From the NCBI RefSeq assembly GCF_000430685.1, contig NZ_KE387193.1, positions 144,607 through 208,606 on the forward strand: DNA of 64,000 bases, written 5' to 3'. Every line of letters begins with the position of its first letter. Position 1 is the first letter of the stretch. This DNA is from Tuberibacillus calidus DSM 17572 (GTDB lineage Bacteria > Bacillota > Bacilli > Bacillales > Sporolactobacillaceae). A model generated the notes under the pieces. That model saw only the letters and a list, made by a program, of their open reading frames with translations, did no database searches and was not told the origin of the DNA. Positions 18,221 to 26,783 of the stretch are shown one piece after another. Made by a program: the position numbers and the translations under genes.

Positions 18221-18248
18221 ACAAACCCTGTCCATCAACAGGGTTTGT
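18221..18248 (-). terminator. spoVE terminator
   Basis: The perfect 10-bp stem ACAAACCCTG (18248-18239 with 18230-18221), with an 8-base loop, is followed by TTATTCTGG on the minus strand; the U-run is short. Confidence 0.75.
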
Positions 18249-18269
18249 CACATTAATATTACATATGTA

Positions 18270-19370
18270 TTACAGCTTTGAAAAACGACTAATATTTAAT
18301 AAAACACCGATCGAGACAAGAATGAGTGTGAGCGATGACCCGCCATAACTTAAAAACGGCAACGTAATCCCCGTCACAGGCATCAATCCAGTGACGACCG
18401 CGATATTGATCATCACTTGAATGGCGATCATGCCGATGATCCCCACGGCGAGCAGGCTTCCAAAAAGATCGGGAGCACCCATCGCAATGCGGATGCCGCG
18501 CCATAAAAGCAAACAGAACAAAAGCAGAACGAAAACGGCGCCGATAAAACCTAACTCTTCCGAAACGATCGAAAAAATAAAATCTGTCTGCGGTTCAGGC
18601 AAGTATTGGAATTTTTGCCGACTTTGCCCGAGCCCGAACCCTAGGAGGCCGCCCGGGCCAATCGCATAAAGCGACTGGATGATTTGAAAGCCGCTTCCGA
18701 GTGGATCCTGCCATGGATCCATAAAAGAAGTAATGCGTTGAATGCGGTACGGCGCCGATATAATTAAACCTGCAAAACCGATAAGACCCATGATCCCTAT
18801 AAAAACGAAATGTTTGATTCGGCCGCCGGCAACAAAAATCATCATCATACACGTGACCACGAGCACCGTTCCGGTTCCCAGATCCGGCTGTAGCATTATC
18901 AATCCAAAAGCGAGAAAAACGATGCTTAAGGTGGGAACCAACCCTTTTTTTATGGTCGTCACATACTTCTGGTTTTCAGATAAATATTTTGCGAGAAAGA
19001 TGATCAAACCCATCTTCATAAACTCAGAAGGTTGTATGGAAAAAGCACCGACGCCGAGCCAGCTACTCGCGCCACCTCGGACGCGCCCCACTCCGGGGAT
19101 GAGAACAAGAATCAGCAATATAAAACAAGCGAGAAGCAAAACTTTCGACCACGACCGCCATGTCCAATAGTGGATATTCATCACGATAAACATCGCACCG
19201 ATGCCAAGGCCGGCAAACAACAACTGCCGTTTGGCAAAATAGAAGGCATCATCAAATTTATATGACGCCCACACGGCGCTAGCACTATAAACCATAATCA
19301 GTCCGATGGACAAAAGCGTCAAAGTGACCGCAATCAGGAGAAAATCCGGTGCCGCTTTCGAATTCGGCAT
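18270..19370 (-). CDS. spoVE: SpoVE, SEDS-family peptidoglycan polymerase
   Basis: A 366-residue SEDS protein (same length as B. subtilis SpoVE) with about ten membrane helices. Family motifs: VYSASAVWASYKF, FSIQPSEFMKMGLIIFLAKY, MLQPDLGTGTVLV and TGITLPFLSYGGSSL. It should polymerise lipid II for spore cortex together with SpoVD. Position between murD and murG identifies it as SpoVE; the second SEDS gene at 60548-61678 beside pyc fits FtsW. The start at 19370 has AGAGGTG upstream. Confidence 0.92.
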   Translation of the reverse strand: MPNSKAAPDFLLIAVTLTLLSIGLIMVYSASAVWASYKFDDAFYFAKRQLLFAGLGIGAMFIVMNIHYWTWRSWSKVLLLACFILLILVLIPGVGRVRGGASSWLGVGAFSIQPSEFMKMGLIIFLAKYLSENQKYVTTIKKGLVPTLSIVFLAFGLIMLQPDLGTGTVLVVTCMMMIFVAGGRIKHFVFIGIMGLIGFAGLIISAPYRIQRITSFMDPWQDPLGSGFQIIQSLYAIGPGGLLGFGLGQSRQKFQYLPEPQTDFIFSIVSEELGFIGAVFVLLLFCLLLWRGIRIAMGAPDLFGSLLAVGIIGMIAIQVMINIAVVTGLMPVTGITLPFLSYGGSSLTLILVSIGVLLNISRFSKL

Positions 19371-19403
19371 TTCGTACACCTCTTTACTGTAGAAATAGCC
19401 TGT

Positions 19404-20759
19404 CTACTTTAGCGTATGCACGGATTTTATAAACATGTCTCCTCGTTCTTCAAAGGAACGGTATTGATCCCAACTCGCACACGCCGGTGATAAGAGAATG
19501 ATATCACCCGGATCGGACAGTTCAAAGGCGCATGGGACCGCCTCCGTTACATTATTGACAAATCGGATGGTTTTCACACCCGCTTCCTTTGCGGCCATGG
19601 CGATTTTTTCCTTCGTCTCGCCAAAGGCGATCAATGCTTTCACGCGGCGAAGATAAGGGACGAGCGCATCAAAGCTGTTTCCTCGATCCAATCCACCGGC
19701 AAGAAGAATGACGGGTTCCTTGAAAGCTTCAAGCGCTTTTGTCGTCGCCAGAATATTTGTCGCCTTTGAATCGTTATAAAACTTGCGCCCTGCAATCGTC
19801 TCAATAAATTGCAAGCGATGCCGAACCCCAGTAAAGGTGCGGAGCACGTTTTGAATAAATGGCGTAACCACCCCCAGGGTCTTAGCAACGGCGAGCGCCG
19901 CTAAGGCATTGGCGACATTATGAAGAACCGGCGGCATCGCCAGCTCCTCCCGCTTCAAGATGGGCTCATCTTTATAAAACAGCGTATCGCCCAATAAATA
20001 AGCGCCATCGACTTTTTCTTTAATCGAAAATGGCACTTTCTTTGCTTTCGTCGAACGAATAAAATGGATGACTCTTTCATCATCGGCATTGTAGACAAGA
20101 TAGTCATCAGCCGTTTGATTCATCGTGATGCGCGCTTTCGCCTCGCCGTAGGCTTCCAACGTACCGTGATAATCCAAATGGGCTTCGAATATATTCAAAA
20201 ACGCCGCCACCTTTGGGTGAAAGCGTTCCGTGCCTAATAATTGAAAGCTCGACAATTCGCTGACGATGATGTCATTCTCCCCAGCCTCTTGAACCACTTC
20301 GCAAAGGGCGGTTCCGATGTTTCCGGCAACAATGGGGGTTTTCTGTGAACCTTTGAGCATTTCTCCAGTTAGCATCGTTGTGGTTGTCTTCCCATTCGAG
20401 CCGGTAATGCCAACGAATGGACTTTCAGAAAGGCGGTAGGCAAGTTCCACCTCCGTCCATATCGGTATGCCGTAAGCGATCGCCTTTTGGACTAAAGGAT
20501 TGGTATACGGTATACCGGGGTTTTTAATCATTAGATCCGTCGCATCTGTAATGATGTCATCCGGATGGCCGCCGCCATACACTTCAGCCCCGAGCGCTTC
20601 GAGTTCTTGCGCCTCTTTGGAATGATCAAGCGGCATCCGATCGTTGACCGTTACGGATGCCCCTAAGCGAAGCAGCGTCTTGGCAGCCGCATAACCACTT
20701 TTCGCCAAGCCCAGGACGACCACTTGTTTGTTTTGAAAAAGATCCGTTTGCTTCATCAT
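19404..20759 (-). CDS. murD: UDP-MurNAc-L-Ala:D-Glu ligase MurD
   Basis: The 451-residue cytoplasmic ATP-dependent ligase adds D-glutamate to UDP-MurNAc-L-Ala. N-terminal UDP-binding fold VVVLGLAKSGYAAAKTLLRLG; ATP loop [19 protein letters not shown] near residue 112; C-domain with YNDSKATNILAT and LLAGGLDRGNSFD; C-terminal LLSPACASWDQYRSFEERG. Length equals that of B. subtilis MurD. Two adjacent ATG codons follow GGGGAG, so the start could be 20756. Confidence 0.97.
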   Translation of the reverse strand: MMKQTDLFQNKQVVVLGLAKSGYAAAKTLLRLGASVTVNDRMPLDHSKEAQELEALGAEVYGGGHPDDIITDATDLMIKNPGIPYTNPLVQKAIAYGIPIWTEVELAYRLSESPFVGITGSNGKTTTTMLTGEMLKGSQKTPIVAGNIGTALCEVVQEAGENDIIVSELSSFQLLGTERFHPKVAAFLNIFEAHLDYHGTLEAYGEAKARITMNQTADDYLVYNADDERVIHFIRSTKAKKVPFSIKEKVDGAYLLGDTLFYKDEPILKREELAMPPVLHNVANALAALAVAKTLGVVTPFIQNVLRTFTGVRHRLQFIETIAGRKFYNDSKATNILATTKALEAFKEPVILLAGGLDRGNSFDALVPYLRRVKALIAFGETKEKIAMAAKEAGVKTIRFVNNVTEAVPCAFELSDPGDIILLSPACASWDQYRSFEERGDMFIKSVHTLK

Positions 20760-20784
20760 TGACTCCCCGATTCTTTTCAGTCAC

Positions 20785-21759
20785 TTACAGCCAAATTTTA
20801 ACATAAATGCCAAGTGCGGCAAAAAGCAGTCCAACAAGCCAAAAGGTCGAAACGATTCGCCATTCATTCCAGCCGGATAAAACATAATGGTTGTGAAGCG
20901 GGCTCATTTTAAAGAAGCGTTTGCCCCCAGTTGCTTTAAAATAAGCGACTTGAATGATGACGGAAAGCGTTTCGATGACAAAGACACCGCCGATAATGAT
21001 GAGAATGATTTCCGATTTCGTTAACATGGCGACACCAGAAAGCAAGCCACCAAGTGCCAGTGACCCTGTATCGCCCATAAATACCTTAGCCGGGTGGGCG
21101 TTAAACACAAGAAAACCGAGCAGCGCGCCGCAGACAGAAGCGGCGACGATCGCGACATCCATATACAGTTCGTGATAACTGATGATAGCAAAAGCAGCAA
21201 AGCTAATGGCCGCCGTACCAGAAAGGAGACCATCTAAACCGTCCGTTAGATTGGTGCCGTTTGATGTCGCAAGCATCATCAACACCGCCAATAGGAAATA
21301 GCCCCAATATAAATCAATTGAGAGACCCGTTCCCGGAAGTTCGACGGCCGTAGAAAAATCGAATTGCAGAAGCAGGATATAAAAAATCAAAGCGACGACA
21401 ATCTGCCCTAGCAGTTTCTGCTTAGATGTCAAACCAAGATTGCGTTTCATAACAATTTTGATAAAATCATCCAAAAAGCCGATCAACCCATAACCTAGCG
21501 TGACGAACAAAAGTAACCAAACTTTATGCGTTAATAAGCCATATTTTGATGCCGTATACAACGCACCGACAATCAAGCCGAAGATGATGATAACCCCGCC
21601 CATTGTAGGTGTACCCGCTTTTTTTTGGTGGCTTTTCGGGCCTTCTTCGCGGATGTATTGACCAAATTTCAATGTTCTAAGAAGCGGTATAAAAATCGGT
21701 GCAAAGACGACGGCCACGAGAAAACTTACGATGATGGCCACAATCATTACCGTTGTCAA
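20785..21759 (-). CDS. mraY: Phospho-MurNAc-pentapeptide translocase MraY
   Basis: The 324-residue membrane enzyme with about ten helices makes lipid I from UDP-MurNAc-pentapeptide and undecaprenyl phosphate. Motifs: [17 protein letters not shown] near residue 42, [16 protein letters not shown] near residue 95, [10 protein letters not shown] near residue 173, [21 protein letters not shown] near residue 220 and PLHNHY. The start overlaps the murF stop by four bases (ATGA). Confidence 0.97.
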   Translation of the reverse strand: MTTVMIVAIIVSFLVAVVFAPIFIPLLRTLKFGQYIREEGPKSHQKKAGTPTMGGVIIIFGLIVGALYTASKYGLLTHKVWLLLFVTLGYGLIGFLDDFIKIVMKRNLGLTSKQKLLGQIVVALIFYILLLQFDFSTAVELPGTGLSIDLYWGYFLLAVLMMLATSNGTNLTDGLDGLLSGTAAISFAAFAIISYHELYMDVAIVAASVCGALLGFLVFNAHPAKVFMGDTGSLALGGLLSGVAMLTKSEIILIIIGGVFVIETLSVIIQVAYFKATGGKRFFKMSPLHNHYVLSGWNEWRIVSTFWLVGLLFAALGIYVKIWL

Positions 21760-23132
21760 GAATGATTTCCCCCTTTAAGTGATGCGACCAGCGTTTCAAG
21801 TTCAGCTCGCCGGGACGCCTTAAATAACATAACCGTATCGGATGTGGCCAAAGCCTGTAAATATGGAAGGGCTTCTTCTTTTGTTTTAAAACTGCGTATA
21901 TCCGTAGCCAAAGATTTTTTCCGTGCCGCTTCAGCAATCCATACCCCTTTGTCGCCGATAGTCACTAAATGGGTAATGTGGTCGGTGATATGGTCTGCGA
22001 CTTGTTCGTGCATCGCTTTCTCCTCATGACCCAGCTCATACATATCCCCTAGAACGGCGACTTTTCTTTTATAACGGGTAAGTGCTGACAGCGTTTCAAG
22101 CGCTGCTTTCATAGATGTCGGGCTGGCATTGTAAGCATCATTGATCAAAAGCGTTCCCGCCGGTCCTCGATCCGCCTCCAACCGCATGCCTGTAATTTTC
22201 AATGTTGTCAAGGCGGTGCGAATAGCCTCTTGCGCCATCCCTAACCTGCGGGCCACGACAAAAGCATAAGCGGCATTTTTTACATTGTGCCGACCCATGA
22301 TGGGAATATGAAGCGCCTCTCCATTTATCTTAAATGCCGTCCCGTTCTCATTAACTTGAACATCGGAGATGACCCAATCATTTCTAGCACCAAAACCGCA
22401 ACGACTGACGCGAGCATCTTTTTGTTTCAGTGTGACATCACGAAGGAGGGCTTCATCGCCGTCAACAATGAGCCAACCGTCATCCTTCAAACCTTCTGTA
22501 ATCTCTAATTTCGCTTTGGCGATGCCCTCACGGCTACCAAGAAATTCGATATGGGATTCACCAATATTTGTGATGATGGCAATATCAGGCTCTGCGATGG
22601 TGCTGAGCACTTGAATTTCTCCAAAATGATTCATGCCCATCTCAACGACTATCACTTCGCAATCGTCATTGAGCGCACATAAGGTTAACGGTAAGCCGAT
22701 ATGATTGTTCAGATTGCCTACATTTTTTTGCGTTTTAAAAGACGTTGCTAAGACGCTTGCAATCATATCCTTCGTTGTGGTTTTGCCGTTGCTGCCCGTG
22801 ACGGCCACGACAGTCGGGTCAACTTCACGGCGCCTCTCTGAAGCGATTTGCTGAAGGGCCTTTGTTGTATCCGCTACGAAAAACAACGGAAAGTCATGGG
22901 CAAGCTGTGCCGGAACTGGGCGGTCTTTTTGCCAAAGCGCACAGACCGCACCGTTTTTGATGGCTTCTTCTAGAAAATCGTGGCCGTCAAAGCGCTCACC
23001 CACAATGGGAATAAACAAGCCATTTGGTGTGTGCTTTCGGCTATCGATAAAAACGGAAAGCGGTCGTAAATGATGATAATCTCCTCTCTCGGAGAGGGCG
23101 ACCTTTTTTAAAATGTCAATGCGAATTCCCAT
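21756..23132 (-). CDS. murF: UDP-MurNAc-tripeptide:D-Ala-D-Ala ligase MurF
   Basis: The 458-residue Mur ligase attaches D-Ala-D-Ala. Features: substrate domain with [22 protein letters not shown] loop [20 protein letters not shown] near residue 108, [11 protein letters not shown], and [18 protein letters not shown] typical of MurF. It overlaps murE by 17 bases and mraY by four, indicating a tightly coupled operon. ddl is not nearby. Confidence 0.96.
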   Translation of the reverse strand: MGIRIDILKKVALSERGDYHHLRPLSVFIDSRKHTPNGLFIPIVGERFDGHDFLEEAIKNGAVCALWQKDRPVPAQLAHDFPLFFVADTTKALQQIASERRREVDPTVVAVTGSNGKTTTKDMIASVLATSFKTQKNVGNLNNHIGLPLTLCALNDDCEVIVVEMGMNHFGEIQVLSTIAEPDIAIITNIGESHIEFLGSREGIAKAKLEITEGLKDDGWLIVDGDEALLRDVTLKQKDARVSRCGFGARNDWVISDVQVNENGTAFKINGEALHIPIMGRHNVKNAAYAFVVARRLGMAQEAIRTALTTLKITGMRLEADRGPAGTLLINDAYNASPTSMKAALETLSALTRYKRKVAVLGDMYELGHEEKAMHEQVADHITDHITHLVTIGDKGVWIAEAARKKSLATDIRSFKTKEEALPYLQALATSDTVMLFKASRRAELETLVASLKGGNHS

Positions 23133-24597
23133 TATTGAAGCGCTCCTTTATTGCTTCCTTAGCGACGAGGCGATCATCGAAATCGATCACTTTCTGACCG
23201 ATGATCTGGTACGTTTCATGGCCTTTTCCAGCAATCAATACAATGTCACCGGCCTCGGCCAAATGAACCGCTTCCGTGATCGCTTCCCGGCGGTCGGAAA
23301 TTTTGCGATAAGACCTTTCCGGAACGCCCTTTTCCATGTCACGTAATATGGCTTCCGGATCTTCCGTCCGCGGATTATCAGATGTGAAAATGGCGATATC
23401 GCTGTGATCAACCGCCACTTTTGCCATAATGGGTCGCTTTGTCCGATCGCGGTCCCCACCGCAGCCGACAACGGTAATCACCCGTTTCCGGGCGAATTCG
23501 CGTATGGCTTGCAATGCATTCGCGAGACTGTCCGGCGTATGGGAGTAATCGACGATAACGGTAAAAGGCTGAGGACCATCCACTGTTTCAAAACGGCCAC
23601 TTATGCCTTCGACTTTTTCCAACGCCGTTTTAATTTGAGTTAACGATATCCCATTGAGGGTGCAGGCGCAAGCTGCGGCTAACGCATTATAGACGTTAAA
23701 CTTCCCAACGAGTTTAACGCTAATCGCCACATCTCCAGCTGGCGTGACCATGTCAAAGCGCGTCCCAGAAGGTGTCATACGGATATTTTTCGCCATAAAA
23801 TCCGCCTCTTGATCGATCCCGTATGTCCAAACCGGTACAGCTGTGGCCGCTTTAAGGGTTTCCGAAGCCGGGTCGTCATTGTTAAGGACGGAAGCCTTTA
23901 AACACCCCGTATCATATGTATTGCCCAATTGTGAAAAAAGAAGACTTTTCGCATGGAGATAGGCCTCCATGGTTTTATGATAATCGAGGTGATCTTGGGA
24001 TAAATTCGTAAAGACGGCAATGTTGAAATCACAGCCGCGCACTCGTCCTTGAACTAAGGAGTGGCTAGAGACTTCCATCACGGCTGATTTGATGTCATGG
24101 TCGACCATCTCGCGGAAGGCGCGGTGAAGAACGGGCGCTTCGGGTGTCGTATTGCCTAGATCAACGGTTTTATCCCGATATTTTATACCTAATGTCCCAA
24201 TGAGGCCTGTGGGAACATTCGCCTCATCTTGAATGGCTTTAATTAAGTGGGTCACCGTTGTTTTTCCATTCGTTCCAGTGACACCGATGACAGAGAGGTC
24301 ACGGCTCGGATGACCGTAAAGCCGGTCGGCAAGAATAGCCATCGTGCGCCGGACATCCTTGACGATGATCATCGGAACATCAATCGAAAGCTCCCGTTCA
24401 GCGAGCAAAGCTTTTGCCCCTCGAGCGACGGCTTCCGCGGCATAGTCATGACCGTCAAAACGCTCCCCTTTGACACAGGCAAACAGACTGCCAGGGCTCA
24501 CCTTTCGCGAATCCATCTCAATCGTCGTAATGTCCGGGTCTCCCTCACGGACCTGTTTATATAAGATGCCTGATTCGAGGAGACGACTAAGTTTCAT
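23116..24597 (-). CDS. murE: UDP-MurNAc-tripeptide synthetase MurE (meso-DAP type)
   Basis: The 493-residue ligase adds the third amino acid of the stem peptide. ATP loop GVTGTNGKTTVTHLIKAI near residue 107; the DNPR motif in TSDNPRTEDP near residue 405 marks meso-diaminopimelate specificity; VGCGGDRDRTKRPIMAKVA and GKGHETYQI are conserved. This implies an A1-gamma-type, DAP-crosslinked wall. A -10-like TATAAT lies upstream in a gap with an unusual inverted repeat. Confidence 0.97.
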   Translation of the reverse strand: MKLSRLLESGILYKQVREGDPDITTIEMDSRKVSPGSLFACVKGERFDGHDYAAEAVARGAKALLAERELSIDVPMIIVKDVRRTMAILADRLYGHPSRDLSVIGVTGTNGKTTVTHLIKAIQDEANVPTGLIGTLGIKYRDKTVDLGNTTPEAPVLHRAFREMVDHDIKSAVMEVSSHSLVQGRVRGCDFNIAVFTNLSQDHLDYHKTMEAYLHAKSLLFSQLGNTYDTGCLKASVLNNDDPASETLKAATAVPVWTYGIDQEADFMAKNIRMTPSGTRFDMVTPAGDVAISVKLVGKFNVYNALAAACACTLNGISLTQIKTALEKVEGISGRFETVDGPQPFTVIVDYSHTPDSLANALQAIREFARKRVITVVGCGGDRDRTKRPIMAKVAVDHSDIAIFTSDNPRTEDPEAILRDMEKGVPERSYRKISDRREAITEAVHLAEAGDIVLIAGKGHETYQIIGQKVIDFDDRLVAKEAIKERFNNGNSH

Positions 24598-24651
24598 ACA
24601 TCGAGCAACTCCTTTGGGCGTAACACCTAAATTCCATTATACACATCAATA

Positions 24652-24712
24652 GAGGGTCCCATAAGGACCGTCTTTGGAACCGATTGACGGACAGCCCCAA
24701 TGGGATACCCTC
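24652..24712. repeat. 61-bp nested inverted repeat between murE and spoVD
   Basis: Outer arms GAGGGTCCCAT (24652-24662) and ATGGGATACCCTC (24700-24712) pair with one bulge. Inner arms CCGTC and GACGG pair inside. No T-run follows on either strand, so it is not a standard terminator. Function unknown; spoVD ends 21 bases away. Confidence 0.6.
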
Positions 24713-24732
24713 ATGAAGACTACATGAACATT

Positions 24733-26667
24733 TTAATCGCCTTTATCATTTTTGTCACCTAAGTATATTCTTATTTTTGACCCGCTTTTCACTTTGACGC
24801 CCGGTTCCGGTTGTTGTTTAATGACCGTATCGCCCGTGCCTTCGGCTTCAATTTTTAAATCATAGTACCCTTGACTCAAGCTTTTTTTATTTTGACCAAT
24901 GAGATCAGGCACAGTGACCATGACCTCGTCACCCCAACGATACTCTTTTTCGAGACCGTTCGTCCGTTTTTGTACGCCCAAGACTTGCAAACTGTCACCG
25001 ATAATCTTCCCGGCGATTGGAGCGGCGACCGTCCCACCGAATTGAACGATCCCTTTTGGATTATCAATAGCGACATAAACAATGATTTGCGGATCATCGG
25101 CCGGGGCAAAACCCATGAATGAAAGAATGTAGTTATTTTCCAAGTAACGCCCATTTTGGACTTTCTGAGCTGTTCCGGTTTTACCACCTACGCGATAGCC
25201 CTCGACGAAAGCGTTGCGCCCCGTTCCGTTAGCCACAACGCTTTCGAGCGCATAACGCACTTTTTTCGACGTCTCTTCTGAAATCACGCGCCGCTTTAAT
25301 TGCGGGACATTTTGACTGACGACTTCACCGGTGTCGGGATCGATCCATTCTTTTGCCAGATAAGGTGTATAAAGATACCCACCGTTAATAGCGGCGCTGA
25401 CGGCTGCAATTTGTTGAATCGGCGTGACAGACACCCCTTGTCCGAAGGCGGTCGTCGCGGCTTCTAGCGGACCCATTTTATCCGGTTTGAAAAGAATGCC
25501 CTTCGCTTCACCTTGAAGATCGATGCCGGTTTTTTGGCCGAAGCCGAATTTTGTAATATATGAAAGCAATCGGTCCTTCCCGAGCATTTCACCGAGTTTG
25601 ACAAAACCCGGGTTGCACGAGTTTTCAACGACTTCGAGGTATGTTTCATGCCCATGACCTCCCCTTTTCCAACAGTGGAGGTCCGTACCGGCGACCGTGA
25701 TGTAGCCGGGATCGTTAAACGTATCATTTTGTAAATCAACCAAATTTTCTTGGAGTGCTGCAGCAAGCGTGATGACTTTAAAAGTCGATCCGGGTTCATA
25801 GGTGCGCCATATCGGCAAATTATGGTTATAGACTTCCGGTGAAACGCTTTGATAATTTTCAGGATTGAAATTCGGTCTTGTCGACATGCCGAGGATCTCA
25901 CCCGTGTTCGGATTCATCGCAATGGCGATGGCATTGTCCGGGTGGTATTTTTGTTCGGCAATGTCGAGTTCCCTTTCAATAATGGATTGGATGCGCTCAT
26001 CAATGGTCAACACCAAATTCAAACCGTCTTTCGGCGGAATATATTGATCTTTCAATTGAGACATGCGGTTACCTTGCGCATCAGAAAAAAACGCCACATG
26101 ACCGCGCTCTCCTTTTAATAGATTATCATAATAGGCTTCCAGTCCGATTAACCCTTGGTTATCGATCCCTGCGAAGCCAAGGACATGTGAAAGATGGCTA
26201 CCGTGCGGATAATGGCGCTTATAATCTTCTGCAATAAAAACACCTGGCAGATGGAGTTTTCTCACTTCTTCGGCTTTCTCGTTCGATATTTTCCGGCCTT
26301 CGGGTTTGATGTAAACCGTCGAGACCCTCTTCGTAATATCTTTGTAGATTTTTTCTTTATCAGCATCAAGAACTTTCGCCAGTTTCTCCGCCGTCTTCGC
26401 TGGATCTCTCACTTGCTTTGGAACAACGAGTACAGAGGGCCGGCTGACATTGGTCGCCAAGATTTCGCCATTACGATCGAGAATATCGCCGCGCTCGGCT
26501 TCATAAGGAATCTGCCTGCTCCACGAGTCAAGCGCTTGTTTCGTCAGCCAACCATTCATAAAAAATTGAACATATCCTAAGCGGACGGCGAAAACGCCAT
26601 AGATGATCATGCCAATAACAAGGATAAAGACTAGCCGCTTGCGAACGGTGACATTGGATACGCGCAC
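24733..26667 (-). CDS. spoVD: SpoVD, sporulation class B penicillin-binding protein
   Basis: A 644-residue transpeptidase (B. subtilis 646): short cytoplasmic tail, one membrane segment (LVFILVIGMIIYGVFAVRLG), dimerisation domain, transpeptidase domain with SxxK in EPGSTFKVIT near residue 300, SxN-type SCNPGF and KTGTAQKV near residue 495, and one C-terminal PASTA domain (VPDLIGQNKKSL to the end). It cross-links cortex peptidoglycan with SpoVE. The GTG start at 26667 has GGAGGGG six bases upstream and gives VRVSNVTVRKRL, as in relatives. Confidence 0.94.
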   Translation of the reverse strand: MRVSNVTVRKRLVFILVIGMIIYGVFAVRLGYVQFFMNGWLTKQALDSWSRQIPYEAERGDILDRNGEILATNVSRPSVLVVPKQVRDPAKTAEKLAKVLDADKEKIYKDITKRVSTVYIKPEGRKISNEKAEEVRKLHLPGVFIAEDYKRHYPHGSHLSHVLGFAGIDNQGLIGLEAYYDNLLKGERGHVAFFSDAQGNRMSQLKDQYIPPKDGLNLVLTIDERIQSIIERELDIAEQKYHPDNAIAIAMNPNTGEILGMSTRPNFNPENYQSVSPEVYNHNLPIWRTYEPGSTFKVITLAAALQENLVDLQNDTFNDPGYITVAGTDLHCWKRGGHGHETYLEVVENSCNPGFVKLGEMLGKDRLLSYITKFGFGQKTGIDLQGEAKGILFKPDKMGPLEAATTAFGQGVSVTPIQQIAAVSAAINGGYLYTPYLAKEWIDPDTGEVVSQNVPQLKRRVISEETSKKVRYALESVVANGTGRNAFVEGYRVGGKTGTAQKVQNGRYLENNYILSFMGFAPADDPQIIVYVAIDNPKGIVQFGGTVAAPIAGKIIGDSLQVLGVQKRTNGLEKEYRWGDEVMVTVPDLIGQNKKSLSQGYYDLKIEAEGTGDTVIKQQPEPGVKVKSGSKIRIYLGDKNDKGD

Positions 26668-26749
26668 ATTTTGCCCCTCCAAACTTCACTAGGCTTGTAT
26701 CACTATATGCGCATGTGGGACAAGGTAGAACCGCCCGAAAAGCAGCGAG

Positions 26750-26783
26750 AAATGAAAAGGGCCAACCCAACTAGGTCGCCCTT
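26750..26783 (-). terminator. pbpB terminator
   Basis: AAGGGC (26783-26778)/GCCCTT (26762-26757), extended by inner ACC/GGT pairs, followed by TTCATTTC on the minus strand. The 5' arm begins at the pbpB stop. It separates vegetative pbpB from sporulation spoVD. Confidence 0.7.

Noticed and set aside
26690..26750. sigma-E promoter for spoVD (CATATAGT as -10)
   Set aside because: The -10 fits but no acceptable -35 lies 13-15 bases upstream.
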